Origin: JAHEYF01 sp045805185
GTDB taxonomy: Bacteria; Bacteroidota; Bacteroidia; B-17B0; Aurantibacillaceae
Length of the DNA stretch: 7,829 nucleotides
Assembly: GCA_045805185.1 (NCBI GenBank)
Contig: JBJMLS010000317.1
Coordinates: 1 to 7,829 of the forward strand
Reading direction: 5' to 3'
Position 1 is the first letter of the stretch, and every line of letters starts with the position of its first letter. Position numbers and translations under genes: made by a program. The notes beneath the pieces are model-generated. The model searched no databases and had not been told where the DNA came from. It saw only the letters and a list, made by a program, of their open reading frames with translations. Shown one piece after another: positions 1 through 7,271 of this stretch.

Positions 1-1886
1 CCATGGTAACCGCCTATGGATTTGTGCCAGTATGAAGTGCCGGCATCGTTAAAAGGGTTGGAGAGATTCAGTACACGGTAATCCGGCGAATTATCGGCCA
101 GGATGATTTCATCTGCTTTCGATTTTGGAAAAGGTGTAGCGTTTTGGGCTTTGGTAATATAATTTTCACTGTTCAGGTAACGGGCTGCAACGGGCCACAT
201 ATCCGCCAGAACAAATACTGCCAATGCACTTACGAGTAATTGCCGGTTCATTTTTTTGGTGAGGTAAAGCCAAATTGCACCAGCGGCAAGGAGAACAAAA
301 ATAAATGTGCGCATGGCATCGCTTTTGAAAATAGACTGACGCGCCACTTCCGCCTGCTCAAGTAAAGGGGCATAAGAATTTTCTATCTGAGCAACGCTTA
401 CTTCCGGGTTCCGTTGTTGTACCTGCGATACGATCTGCCTCATCTCATCTTCTCCCTGGAACGTATTGAAAGCTCCCGGTGCAATGTAACACAAGAGAGA
501 AAAGCCCCCGATAATTCCGAAAGTAATGAAGAGTAATTTTTGTGCGCTTACTTTTTTTCTCAATAATTTAAGATCGATCAGCTGATCGCCGGATTTAATT
601 CCGCTGTAGATCTTATCCAGGGCCAATACCGCTAACAATGGAATGGTAAGTTCGGCAATAACCAGGATCATGGATACTGCCCTGAATTTATTGTAGCCCG
701 GAACAAGATCAAAAAAGATATTGGTGAGCCACATCATGTTCCTTCCCCATGCGAGCATTATACTCAGCAGTGTACCGATGAATAATACCCATTTTATGTT
801 GCTGTCGATGATGAACATTCCTAATAAAGCAAGAAAGAACATGATCGCTCCGACATAAACTGGTCCGGAAGTAAAGGGCTGGTTACCGAAGTAAGCGCCG
901 AAGCTGGCCACATCCTGCTTGAACTGCGGATCCACATTTTTTAAAGCATCTTTATTCTTGCCGATCGCTTCTGAGGCTCCGCCTTTGAAGTTTGGAATGA
1001 GCAATGTAAAGGTTTCTCCTTTTCCACAGCTCCATTGTGTGGCATAGTCACGATCAAGCCCGGAGGTTTTTATGTCATCATTCTTTTGATTATTAGCCTT
1101 GATCGTTAATTCTGTTTTGCCGCGTGTGGAATATTTCCCGTATTCGTAAGTTGCCCAAAGGTTAGTGATATTGGGCAATACGCCAATGATAACTGCCGCG
1201 GCAAGTACGGCACAGGAAGTGATAAATTGTTTGAGGGCCTTTTTTCTGAAAGCGGAAACCAGCTCAACCAGCATCAGCACTGTAACCAATAAGAACAGGT
1301 AATAAGTGATCTGAACGTGATTTGCATTCAGCTCAAGAGCAGTAAATAAAGCGGTCAGCGCTCCTCCCCAGGTCAGGTTCCCTCTCAGCGTTAAGATGAT
1401 GCCCCCAAGCATAGGCGCCATATAGCCGATCGCATGGGCCTTTGAATTGTGCCCGGCTTCAAGGATAATAAAGAAATAAGAAGAGAATCCATAAGCAAGT
1501 GCGCCGATTAATCCTACCCAGGGATCAATTTTCATGCAGAGCATCAGGATATAAAAACCAATAAAATAGAGGAAAACGAGTCCGGCAGGATGGGGGAGGC
1601 CCAACTGCATGATCTTATCTACGTACGCTGAGATATTTGCCTTATAAAGAACCGAGATCTGGTAGGCGGGCATGCCACCAAACATAGAGTTTGTCCACAG
1701 GGGTTCATCGCTGTGTGTTTTTCGGTAATCGAGGATCTCCTTGCTCATTCCCCTGAAGTTGTTCACGTCACCCTGCTTGATCTCTTTTTTGCCATCCAGC
1801 AAAGGGCTGAAATAAATAAGGGAAATTGCCGCAAAAGCAATCACTGCTACAAATGCGGGAAGTAGTTTTTTTAGATCTAATTTCAT
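1..1886 (-). CDS. YfhO-family multi-pass membrane protein, 3' end cut by window edge
   Basis: The frame is open from an ATG at 1886 to the left edge, giving 628 residues with no stop, so the C-terminal part is missing. The product is an integral inner-membrane protein. A first membrane helix lies at about residues 9-27, and further hydrophobic segments lie near 99-118, 122-142, 172-186, 190-210, 222-237, 342-380, 404-422, 450-468, 526-542 and 549-565. A large soluble loop lies at about 240-340. Motifs typical of Bacteroidota YfhO-like proteins are EPLWTNSMFGGMPAYQIS (61-78), EAGHNSKAHAIGYMAP (143-158), LELNANHVQITYY (184-196) and the final SIGGYH. YfhO relatives in Firmicutes are linked to glycosylation of lipoteichoic acid. 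The substrate in this clade is not known, so a glycan-transfer role in the envelope is inference. The gene lies 68 bases downstream of the DUF4834-like gene on the same strand. Family identity is fairly sure; function is not. Confidence 0.85.
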   Translation of the reverse strand, partial: MKLDLKKLLPAFVAVIAFAAISLIYFSPLLDGKKEIKQGDVNNFRGMSKEILDYRKTHSDEPLWTNSMFGGMPAYQISVLYKANISAYVDKIMQLGLPHPAGLVFLYFIGFYILMLCMKIDPWVGLIGALAYGFSSYFFIILEAGHNSKAHAIGYMAPMLGGIILTLRGNLTWGGALTALFTALELNANHVQITYYLFLLVTVLMLVELVSAFRKKALKQFITSCAVLAAAVIIGVLPNITNLWATYEYGKYSTRGKTELTIKANNQKNDDIKTSGLDRDYATQWSCGKGETFTLLIPNFKGGASEAIGKNKDALKNVDPQFKQDVASFGAYFGNQPFTSGPVYVGAIMFFLALLGMFIIDSNIKWVLFIGTLLSIMLAWGRNMMWLTNIFFDLVPGYNKFRAVSMILVIAELTIPLLAVLALDKIYSGIKSGDQLIDLKLLRKKVSAQKLLFITFGIIGGFSLLCYIAPGAFNTFQGEDEMRQIVSQVQQRNPEVSVAQIENSYAPLLEQAEVARQSIFKSDAMRTFIFVLLAAGAIWLYLTKKMNRQLLVSALAVFVLADMWPVAARYLNSENYITKAQNATPFPKSKADEIILADNSPDYRVLNLSNPFNDAGTSYWHKSIGGYH

Positions 1887-1954
1887 ATTTAAGGTTTAGG
1901 TCTTTGTTTTAATTCTCAACGCTCTCACGGCAATTACCCGTACCCAACTCCCAA

Positions 1955-2161
1955 TTATTTTATTTCTTCGTAATCCGTATATTCTTCATCCTTCGCATTA
2001 CTTTTCTTCGAAGCTGAAGGTTCTATTGTTACTTTACCTTCTTCTTTGTTCGCATTGTGGTAATGCTCATGTTTTTGAAACACATACGTATTTCCTTTTA
2101 ACGCATTGTATACTTTATAAACCAGCCAGACTGCCAATATGGTCCAGAAAACATCCCTCAT
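1955..2161 (-). CDS. Small DUF4834-like membrane protein
   Basis: This is a 68-residue protein with one N-terminal hydrophobic helix (about residues 4-20, FWTILAVWLVYKVYNAL). A short, charged cytoplasmic-type tail follows, with a histidine-rich stretch (KHEHYHN, about 30-36). The tail carries GKVTIEP (42-48) and ends in EYTDYEEIK. The G-x-V-T-I ... Y-x-D-Y/F-E-E pattern is what I recall of the Bacteroidota family DUF4834, whose function is unknown. The ATG at 2161 is the only reasonable start because the helix begins at residue 4. I see no ribosome-binding site, which is usual in this phylum. The gene lies 50 bases after carB and 68 bases before the YfhO-like gene, all on the minus strand, which suggests co-transcription. 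The real-gene call rests on the membrane helix, the familiar tail and the position. The family call is from memory and was not checked. Confidence 0.75.
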   Translation of the reverse strand: MRDVFWTILAVWLVYKVYNALKGNTYVFQKHEHYHNANKEEGKVTIEPSASKKSNAKDEEYTDYEEIK

Positions 2162-2211
2162 TTGGTTTATTATTTAATTAGAGAATAAGAATTATAAGTC
2201 CGTTCACCGAT

Positions 2212-5028
2212 CTACTTACTTAAATATAAATTACGCTCACTATAGATCTGCTGAAAATATTCGTCCTGCAGACTGTCGATAAAATAAATGGCTTCACCGG
2301 TCGATTTCATTTCAGGGCCCAGTTCTTTTTGGATCTCCGGAAATTTCTCATAGCTGAATACAGGAATTTTTATCGCGTATCCTTTTTTTGTGGGATTGAA
2401 TTTAAAATCCTTTACTTTCTTTTCGCGCAGCATAACCTTTGTAGCATAGTTCACATAGGGCTCATCATAGGCCTTGGCAATGAAAGGAACTGTTCTCGAT
2501 GCGCGGGGATTAGCTTCAATGATGTAGACAACCCCATCTTTAATGGCAAACTGGATATTGATCAGGCCGACCGTTTTTAATGCAAGAGCGATCTTTTTTG
2601 TGTGCGCCTCGATCTGCCTCATTACATCAGCGCTCAGGTCAAAGGGCGGAAGTACGGCATAACTGTCTCCGCTGTGGATCCCTGCAGGCTCAATATGTTC
2701 CATGATGCCGATAATGTATACATCTTCTCCGTCGCAAATGGCATCCGCCTCGGCTTCTATGGCGCCCGAAAGAAAATGATCGATCAGCACTTTATTTCCG
2801 GGAATATCATGCAGCAATTTTACTACGTGCTGCTCCAGTTCTTCTTCGTTGATCACGATCTTCATGCTTTGTCCACCGAGTACGTAGCTTGGCCTGACCA
2901 ATAAAGGAAATCCAAGTTCCTTTGAAAGCCTGATGGCTTCTTCGGCATCTTCGATTACTGCAAATTTCGGATAAGGAATATTATTTTCTTTCAGTAAAGT
3001 GGAAAAGCTTCCGCGATCCTCCGCAAGATCCAGTGATTTGAAATCGGTGCCGATGATCTTAATACCGTATTTATCCAGTTTCTCCGCCAGCTTTAACGCG
3101 GTTTGCCCGCCAAGCTGAACAATTACACCTTCCGGTTTTTCATGTTGGATGATATCATAAATGTGTTCCCAGAATACAGGCTCAAAATACAGTTTATCCG
3201 CTGTGCTGAAATCCGTACTTACTGTTTCAGGATTGCAGTTGATCATGATAGTTTCATAACCACATTCTTTGGCTGCCAGCACTCCATGTACGCAACTGTA
3301 ATCAAACTCGATCCCTTGCCCGATACGGTTAGGGCCGCTTCCGAGAATGATCACTTTTTTCTTATCGCTGCGGATGCTTTCGTTCTCGTCCTCAAATGTG
3401 GAATAGTAATAAGGTGTTTTTGCCTCGAATTCCGCTGCGCAGGTATCTACCAATTTGTAAACGCGCTTTATTCCCTGATCATTTCTCTTTTTATACACTT
3501 CGCTTTCCAGGCAACGCAGCAAATGCGCTATCTGCCTGTCAGCATAGCCTTTTTGTTTTGCTTCATAAAGCAGATCTTTTGGAAGATCATTCAGGCTGTA
3601 TTTCGAGATCTCATTTTCAAGAGCGATGAGTTCCTCAATCTGTTGCAGGAACCAGGGATCGATCCGGGTTAATTTCTGAATGGTATTTGTAGAGATCCCT
3701 AATTTCATGGCATCATAGATCATGAACAGGCGGTTCCAGCTTGGTTTTTCCAATGCGCGTAGCAGTTCCTTCTGATCCGTGATCTCTTTTCCATCAGCGC
3801 CTAATCCGTTACGCTTGATCTCCAGACTCTGACAAGCCTTTTGCAGGGCCTCCTGGAAGCTTCGGCCAATTGCCATTACTTCGCCGACAGATTTCATCTG
3901 AAAGCCAAGCTCCCGGTTACAACCTTTGAATTTATCAAAGTTCCAACGGGGGATCTTTACAATAACATAATCAAGCGTGGGCTCAAAATAGGCCGAAGTT
4001 GATTTGGTGATCTGGTTGATGAGCTCATCCAATGTATAACCAATGGCAAGCTTACTTGCGATCCGCGCAATAGGATATCCTGTGGCTTTACTTGCCAATG
4101 CAGACGACCGCGATACGCGTGGGTTGATCTCAATGGCAATAATATCTTCGCTGTTATCAGGGTTCACCGCAAATTGAACATTACACCCTCCAGAAAAATT
4201 ACCAATACTGCGCATCATTTTAATGGCCATGGTACGCATTTTCTGATAAGTGCTGTCGCTGAGGGTCATTGCCGGGGCAACGGTAATGCTGTCCCCGGTG
4301 TGTACGCCCATCGGATCAAAATTCTCTATGGAGCAAATGATCGCGACGTTATCATTTTTATCACGCAGCAGTTCCAGTTCAAATTCCTTCCAACCTAATA
4401 CAGCTTTGTCAATCAATACCTCGTGGATAGGAGAGGTTTGTAAACCGCGGTTCAGGAGAGCATCAAAATCTTCTTTTTGGTAGACCACGCTTCCGCCGCT
4501 TCCGCCAAGAGTAAACGAGGGACGGATCACAACGGGAAAACCGAAATCCTGCGCTACAGATTTGCCTTCTAAAAATGATTTGGCAATCTTGCTCGGCGCC
4601 ATTCCAACGCCAATCTCATTCATCCGGATGCGGAACAGGTCACGGTCCTCGGTAACTTTTATGGCATCAATGTCAACTCCAATCATTCTCACCCCATATT
4701 TTTTCCAGATCCCCATATCCTCGCATTTTAAGGCAAGATTGAGAGCGGTTTGCCCGCCCATAGTTGGAAGCACGGCATCTATCTTTCTTTCTTCAAGGAT
4801 CTTTACGATGGATTTTACTTCCAGCGGCAACAGATAAATATGATCGGCTGTGATCTTATCCGTCATTATAGTTGCCGGGTTCGAATTGATCAGGCTCACT
4901 TCAATTCCTTCTTCCTTAAGGCTTCGGGCGGATTGGGATCCTGAATAATCGAACTCGCAGGCCTGTCCAATAATAATGGGGCCGCTGCCTATTATTAAAA
5001 CTGATTTAATTGAATTGTCTTTTGGCAT
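2212..5028 (-). CDS. carB: Carbamoyl-phosphate synthase large subunit, short form without allosteric domain
   Basis: CarB uses ammonia from the CarA glutaminase subunit, bicarbonate and two ATP to make carbamoyl phosphate for pyrimidine and arginine synthesis in the cytoplasm. The 938 residues show two homologous synthetase halves. The first has the dinucleotide-like start LIIGSGPIIIGQACEFDYSG (11-30), ATP-grasp signature FPVVIRPSFTLGGSGG (164-179) and metal-ligand motif IEINPRVSR (299-307, E300 and N302). The second has ILGSGPNRIGQGIEFDYS (561-578), FPLLVRPSYVLGGQS (707-721) and IEANPRASR (837-845, E838 and N840). Residues of about 400-550 form the helical oligomerisation region. The protein ends soon after STGEAI (909-914) with YSERNLYLSK. 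The roughly 130-residue MGS-like domain that binds UMP and ornithine in the 1073-residue E. coli enzyme is therefore absent. I recall flavobacterial CarB proteins of about 950 residues, so this looks like a clade trait and not a truncation. ATG 5028 begins MPKDNSIKSVLIIGSG, as in relatives. No carA is adjacent. Confidence 0.97.
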   Translation of the reverse strand: MPKDNSIKSVLIIGSGPIIIGQACEFDYSGSQSARSLKEEGIEVSLINSNPATIMTDKITADHIYLLPLEVKSIVKILEERKIDAVLPTMGGQTALNLALKCEDMGIWKKYGVRMIGVDIDAIKVTEDRDLFRIRMNEIGVGMAPSKIAKSFLEGKSVAQDFGFPVVIRPSFTLGGSGGSVVYQKEDFDALLNRGLQTSPIHEVLIDKAVLGWKEFELELLRDKNDNVAIICSIENFDPMGVHTGDSITVAPAMTLSDSTYQKMRTMAIKMMRSIGNFSGGCNVQFAVNPDNSEDIIAIEINPRVSRSSALASKATGYPIARIASKLAIGYTLDELINQITKSTSAYFEPTLDYVIVKIPRWNFDKFKGCNRELGFQMKSVGEVMAIGRSFQEALQKACQSLEIKRNGLGADGKEITDQKELLRALEKPSWNRLFMIYDAMKLGISTNTIQKLTRIDPWFLQQIEELIALENEISKYSLNDLPKDLLYEAKQKGYADRQIAHLLRCLESEVYKKRNDQGIKRVYKLVDTCAAEFEAKTPYYYSTFEDENESIRSDKKKVIILGSGPNRIGQGIEFDYSCVHGVLAAKECGYETIMINCNPETVSTDFSTADKLYFEPVFWEHIYDIIQHEKPEGVIVQLGGQTALKLAEKLDKYGIKIIGTDFKSLDLAEDRGSFSTLLKENNIPYPKFAVIEDAEEAIRLSKELGFPLLVRPSYVLGGQSMKIVINEEELEQHVVKLLHDIPGNKVLIDHFLSGAIEAEADAICDGEDVYIIGIMEHIEPAGIHSGDSYAVLPPFDLSADVMRQIEAHTKKIALALKTVGLINIQFAIKDGVVYIIEANPRASRTVPFIAKAYDEPYVNYATKVMLREKKVKDFKFNPTKKGYAIKIPVFSYEKFPEIQKELGPEMKSTGEAIYFIDSLQDEYFQQIYSERNLYLSK

Positions 5029-5051
5029 AAAAAGGGGTCTCTAAAATTGAG

Positions 5052-5085
5052 CAAAAATAAGTTTTTAAGCCCGATAATCCACAGA
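5052..5085 (-). promoter_or_regulatory. Candidate Bacteroidota-type promoter for carB
   Basis: Read on the minus strand, TATTTTTG (5059-5052) matches the Bacteroidota -7 box TAnnTTTG exactly. A TCTG (5085-5082) lies 22 bases upstream and matches the -33 box TTTG in three of four positions. Transcription would begin near 5046, leaving a leader of under 20 bases before the carB ATG at 5028. The spacing is at the long end of what is described for this promoter class. A box of this kind can occur by chance in AT-rich DNA, so the call rests mainly on its correct position and direction. Confidence 0.4.
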
Positions 5086-5106
5086 ATAAATTCAAATGTG
5101 AATAAG

Positions 5107-5133
5107 TCAGGAAAATTAGTTTTTCTTTCCTGA
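5107..5133. repeat. 8-bp perfect inverted repeat with 11-base spacer
   Basis: TCAGGAAA (5107-5114) is the reverse complement of TTTCCTGA (5126-5133). It lies upstream of the candidate carB promoter. There is no T run in either direction after the stem, so a terminator is unlikely. It could be an operator for a dimeric regulator or simply chance. I have no evidence for a specific regulator. Confidence 0.35.
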
Positions 5134-5249
5134 ACCAGCTCTCCAAAATAAGAACCCCCGGAATTCTCAAACCAACTGCAAACTCTGCTGGCAGATTGGG
5201 GATCAGTAACAGCTTATTAGACCAAGTGCGCAGAACAATAGATTAAAAC

Positions 5250-5281
5250 CTTGAATAAACGGCTTTTTATGCTTAAAATTG
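5250..5281 (+). promoter_or_regulatory. Weak candidate promoter for the TPR-phosphatase gene
   Basis: CTTG (5250-5253) and TAAAATTG (5274-5281) are separated by 20 bases. This resembles the Bacteroidota TTTG / TAnnTTTG pair with one mismatch in each box. Transcription would begin near 5286-5288, just before the region where the phosphatase frame becomes open. If this is real, the ATG at 5269 is not in the transcript and translation must begin at a non-ATG codon. The match is imperfect and could be chance. Confidence 0.25.
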
Positions 5282-5359
5282 TAGGGTATTAACGCGTTAT
5301 TTATCGCTACACTTCAGAAAAATAACATCGAAAGCGACATCATTGAACGGATCAATGCA

Positions 5360-7063
5360 TTGAGCCGGGAAGCCTGGCAATTGAGGAGAACCGACATTGA
5401 TCGCTGCAACGAACTTGCAAAGGAAGCGCTTGATGCTTCTATCAGCATTGATTATGAAGAGGGAATGGCCTATTGTTACCGCACCCTCGGCGTTTCCGGC
5501 TTTTACCAGATGAAATACCAACGCGCGCTCCCGGATCTGTACAAGGCTAAAGCAATTTTCCTGGAAAAAGGTAATCTCAGGGCTACAAGTTCCTGTTACC
5601 GCAATATTGGAAATATTTATACACAGATCGGCGTTCTTGAAAAAGCAAGGTTAAATTACGAGAGAGCCATAGAATTTGCGGAAAAGGTTAAGGATACGCG
5701 TTCCATAATGTATGTTAAGGTAAACCTGGGCCTTGTTCAACAGTTGAAAGGAAATTCGAGGGAAGCGATCAGGATATTAACCGAGTGTCTTTCTGTCCTT
5801 GAACAGTTCCAGGATAAGCACGCCATTAGTGAGACCCTGTTCAATATTGGGAACAATTATCTGCAGCTGGAAGATTTTGAGAATTCGGAGTTGTTCCTGA
5901 GAAAGGCCCTTAGCGCTTCTTCTGAAATTGAATATTTAAAAGGGATCTCGCAAACCCTTACTATTTTGGGCAGCCTCTATTTCAAAAAGAAAGAAACTGA
6001 AAAAGCATTGGCTTACATGCATGAAGGCCTGGCGACAGCCCTTGAACTCAATGAAAAGAGGATTGCCAGTGAAACGTACAAGACCCTTGCGGAGGCCTAT
6101 AAAACAGCAGGTAACCTGGCCAAGGCCCTGGAATGTTTTGAGCAATACGATGAAATGCGCGCCAAGCTTTCTGCCCATGATAACCGGAGTCTTGTGGAAT
6201 CTTTGCAGAGTGAGATCGAATCAGAGAAATCAGAACGGATGATTGTAGAAAGCAAGAACAGGGAAATAGAATACGCCTACGAATTGATCAAGGAAAAAAA
6301 TAAAGATATTACGGATAGCCTCAAGTATGCCAAACATATTCAGCATGCCCTGCTTCCGGATATTAAATTCATTTCAGGGTTTATTAAGGACTTTTTTATT
6401 TTTTATCAATCTAAGGAAATCGTTAGCGGCGACCTTTACTGGTTCCAGGAAAAAGAGGGAAAGATCTATATTGCCGCCTGTGATTGTACCGGTCACGGGG
6501 TTCCGGGGGCTTTTATTTCAATCGTTAGCAATAACTGTCTTTACCAGGCCACCCGTGAGATCAGGGAGCCCAATGCCGCTCTGATCCTTGACCGCGTGAA
6601 CGAACTTTTCAATCAATCCATAAAGCAACATTATGAAGATTCTACAGTGAGGGATGGAATGGATGTTTCTCTTTGTATTTTCGATTTTGTAAAAAATACG
6701 ATCAGTTTTGCCGGAGCCAACCATAATTTATACCTCGTCAGGAATGGCGAAATGAAAGAAATAAGCGGTAATAAGCAACCTATCGGAGTTTTCATAGGCC
6801 ATGCAACCCGAAATTTTGAGGAGCAGCAGGTAAATTTTCAAAAAGGAGATTCTATTTATATGTTTACCGACGGTTATGCCGACCAGTTTGGAGGTGAAAC
6901 AGGAGATAAGAAATATATGAGGAAACGTTTTAAAAATTACCTCACCGCAATATCGGGTAATGAATCTGCAGAGCAGCAGCAGCTTTTAAAAAAAGATTTC
7001 AATAACTGGAAGGGAAATAACGAACAGGTAGATGATGTGTTGGTAATCGGAATGCGCGTCTGA
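5360..7063 (+). CDS. TPR-repeat SpoIIE-type serine phosphatase
   Basis: The product is a 567-residue soluble protein if it starts at TTG 5360. Residues 35-274 form six TPR units of exactly 40 residues; the LG/IG/LA pair recurs at 43, 83, 123, 163, 203 and 243. A coiled-coil linker follows (about 275-318). The SpoIIE/PP2C domain begins at AKHIQHALLP (324-333). It has all expected metal-ligand aspartates: SGDLYW (356-361, D358), ACDCTGHGVPGAF (373-385, D375), MFTDGYADQFGG (501-512, D504) and VDDVLVIGM (557-565). GMDVSLC (433-439) and FAGANHNLYLVR (450-461) are also typical. Such proteins dephosphorylate serine or threonine on partner proteins, for example anti-sigma antagonists in RsbU-like switches. 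No such partner is in view. There is no signal peptide, so it is probably cytoplasmic. The start is uncertain: the frame stays open back to 5285 with plausible helix sequence but no ATG, GTG or TTG before 5360. The last seven codons lie within a repeated hairpin. Confidence 0.9.
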   Translation: MSREAWQLRRTDIDRCNELAKEALDASISIDYEEGMAYCYRTLGVSGFYQMKYQRALPDLYKAKAIFLEKGNLRATSSCYRNIGNIYTQIGVLEKARLNYERAIEFAEKVKDTRSIMYVKVNLGLVQQLKGNSREAIRILTECLSVLEQFQDKHAISETLFNIGNNYLQLEDFENSELFLRKALSASSEIEYLKGISQTLTILGSLYFKKKETEKALAYMHEGLATALELNEKRIASETYKTLAEAYKTAGNLAKALECFEQYDEMRAKLSAHDNRSLVESLQSEIESEKSERMIVESKNREIEYAYELIKEKNKDITDSLKYAKHIQHALLPDIKFISGFIKDFFIFYQSKEIVSGDLYWFQEKEGKIYIAACDCTGHGVPGAFISIVSNNCLYQATREIREPNAALILDRVNELFNQSIKQHYEDSTVRDGMDVSLCIFDFVKNTISFAGANHNLYLVRNGEMKEISGNKQPIGVFIGHATRNFEEQQVNFQKGDSIYMFTDGYADQFGGETGDKKYMRKRFKNYLTAISGNESAEQQQLLKKDFNNWKGNNEQVDDVLVIGMRV

Positions 7064-7086
7064 AAGAGCGCATTGCAGATTACCAC

Positions 7087-7112
7087 ATCCCGTCCCTTAG
7101 CGGGATCTTTTT
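7087..7112 (+). terminator. Intrinsic terminator, copy 1
   Basis: ATCCCGT (7087-7093) pairs with GCGGGAT (7100-7106), including one T-G wobble, around the loop CCCTTA. A CTTTTT tail follows (7107-7112). It sits 23 bases after the phosphatase stop codon and is the first of three terminators that would end that transcript. Confidence 0.8.
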
Positions 7113-7166
7113 GAAATAAAATGTAATCGGAATGCGCGTCTGAAAGAGCGCATTGCAGATTACCAC

Positions 7167-7192
7167 ATCCCGCCCCTTAGCGGGATCTTTTT
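7167..7192 (+). terminator. Intrinsic terminator, copy 2
   Basis: ATCCCGC (7167-7173) pairs perfectly with GCGGGAT (7180-7186) around the loop CCCTTA, followed by CTTTTT (7187-7192). The single base that differs from copy 1 turns a wobble pair into a C-G pair, so the stem is kept. Confidence 0.8.
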
Positions 7193-7246
7193 GAAATAAA
7201 ATGTAATCGGAATGCGCGTCTGAAAGAGCGCATTGCAGATTACCAC

Positions 7247-7271
7247 ATCCCGCCGTTTAGCGGGGTTTTTT
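7247..7271 (+). terminator. Intrinsic terminator, copy 3
   Basis: ATCCCGC (7247-7253) pairs with GCGGGGT (7260-7266), with one T-G wobble, around the loop CGTTTA. An uninterrupted run of six T follows (7266-7271). It has four substitutions against copy 2 in the stem-loop, but the fold is kept, and its tail is the most typical of the three. Confidence 0.85.

Larger units (their letters stand above)
5029..5359. other. Divergent intergenic region between carB and the TPR-phosphatase gene
   Basis: This stretch of 331 bases separates carB (leftward) from the rightward phosphatase gene. It is AT-rich and holds the candidate carB promoter, a weaker rightward promoter candidate and an 8-bp inverted repeat. 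I see no tRNA, riboswitch or terminator. The right-hand 75 bases (5285-5359) are open in the phosphatase frame and probably belong at least partly to that gene. A seven-codon ATG frame at 5269-5292 ends in TAA and is not a credible gene by itself. Confidence 0.6.
7043..7271 (+). repeat. Three tandem 80-base hairpin-plus-terminator units
   Basis: Units begin at 7043, 7123 and 7203. Copies 1 and 2 differ at one base in 80 (T7093 against C7173). Copy 3 is identical to copy 2 for its first 52 bases, then diverges in the terminator part and ends near 7271. Each unit has two stem-loops. The first pairs GTAATC with GATTAC (7043-7048 with 7078-7083) and AATGCGC with GCGCATT (7051-7057 with 7068-7074), with an optional TCT/AGA top. 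The second is an intrinsic terminator. Copy 1 contains the last seven codons of the phosphatase gene, so the gene's tail was duplicated with its terminator. In copy 1 the outer stem extends by two more pairs (T7041-A7085 and G7042-C7084). The other copies lack these, consistent with copy 1 keeping the original left flank. Confidence 0.95.

Noticed and set aside
3103..3672. 189-residue plus-strand frame opposite carB
   Set aside because: It lies wholly antisense to the clearly conserved carB coding sequence and has no recognisable domain. It is a shadow of codon use on the other strand.
5075..5084. DnaA-box-like TAATCCACA between carB and the phosphatase gene
   Set aside because: It is a single imperfect copy with no cluster, no AT-rich unwinding element and no replication genes nearby.
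7121..7126. ATGTAA start-stop pairs at the unit junctions (also 7201-7206)
   Set aside because: They resemble minimal start-stop frames, but they fall at the duplication junction and after a terminator, so chance is the simplest explanation.
7043..7271. CRISPR-like array
   Set aside because: The units are contiguous near-identical 80-base copies with no variable spacers, and each contains a terminator. No cas gene is in the window.
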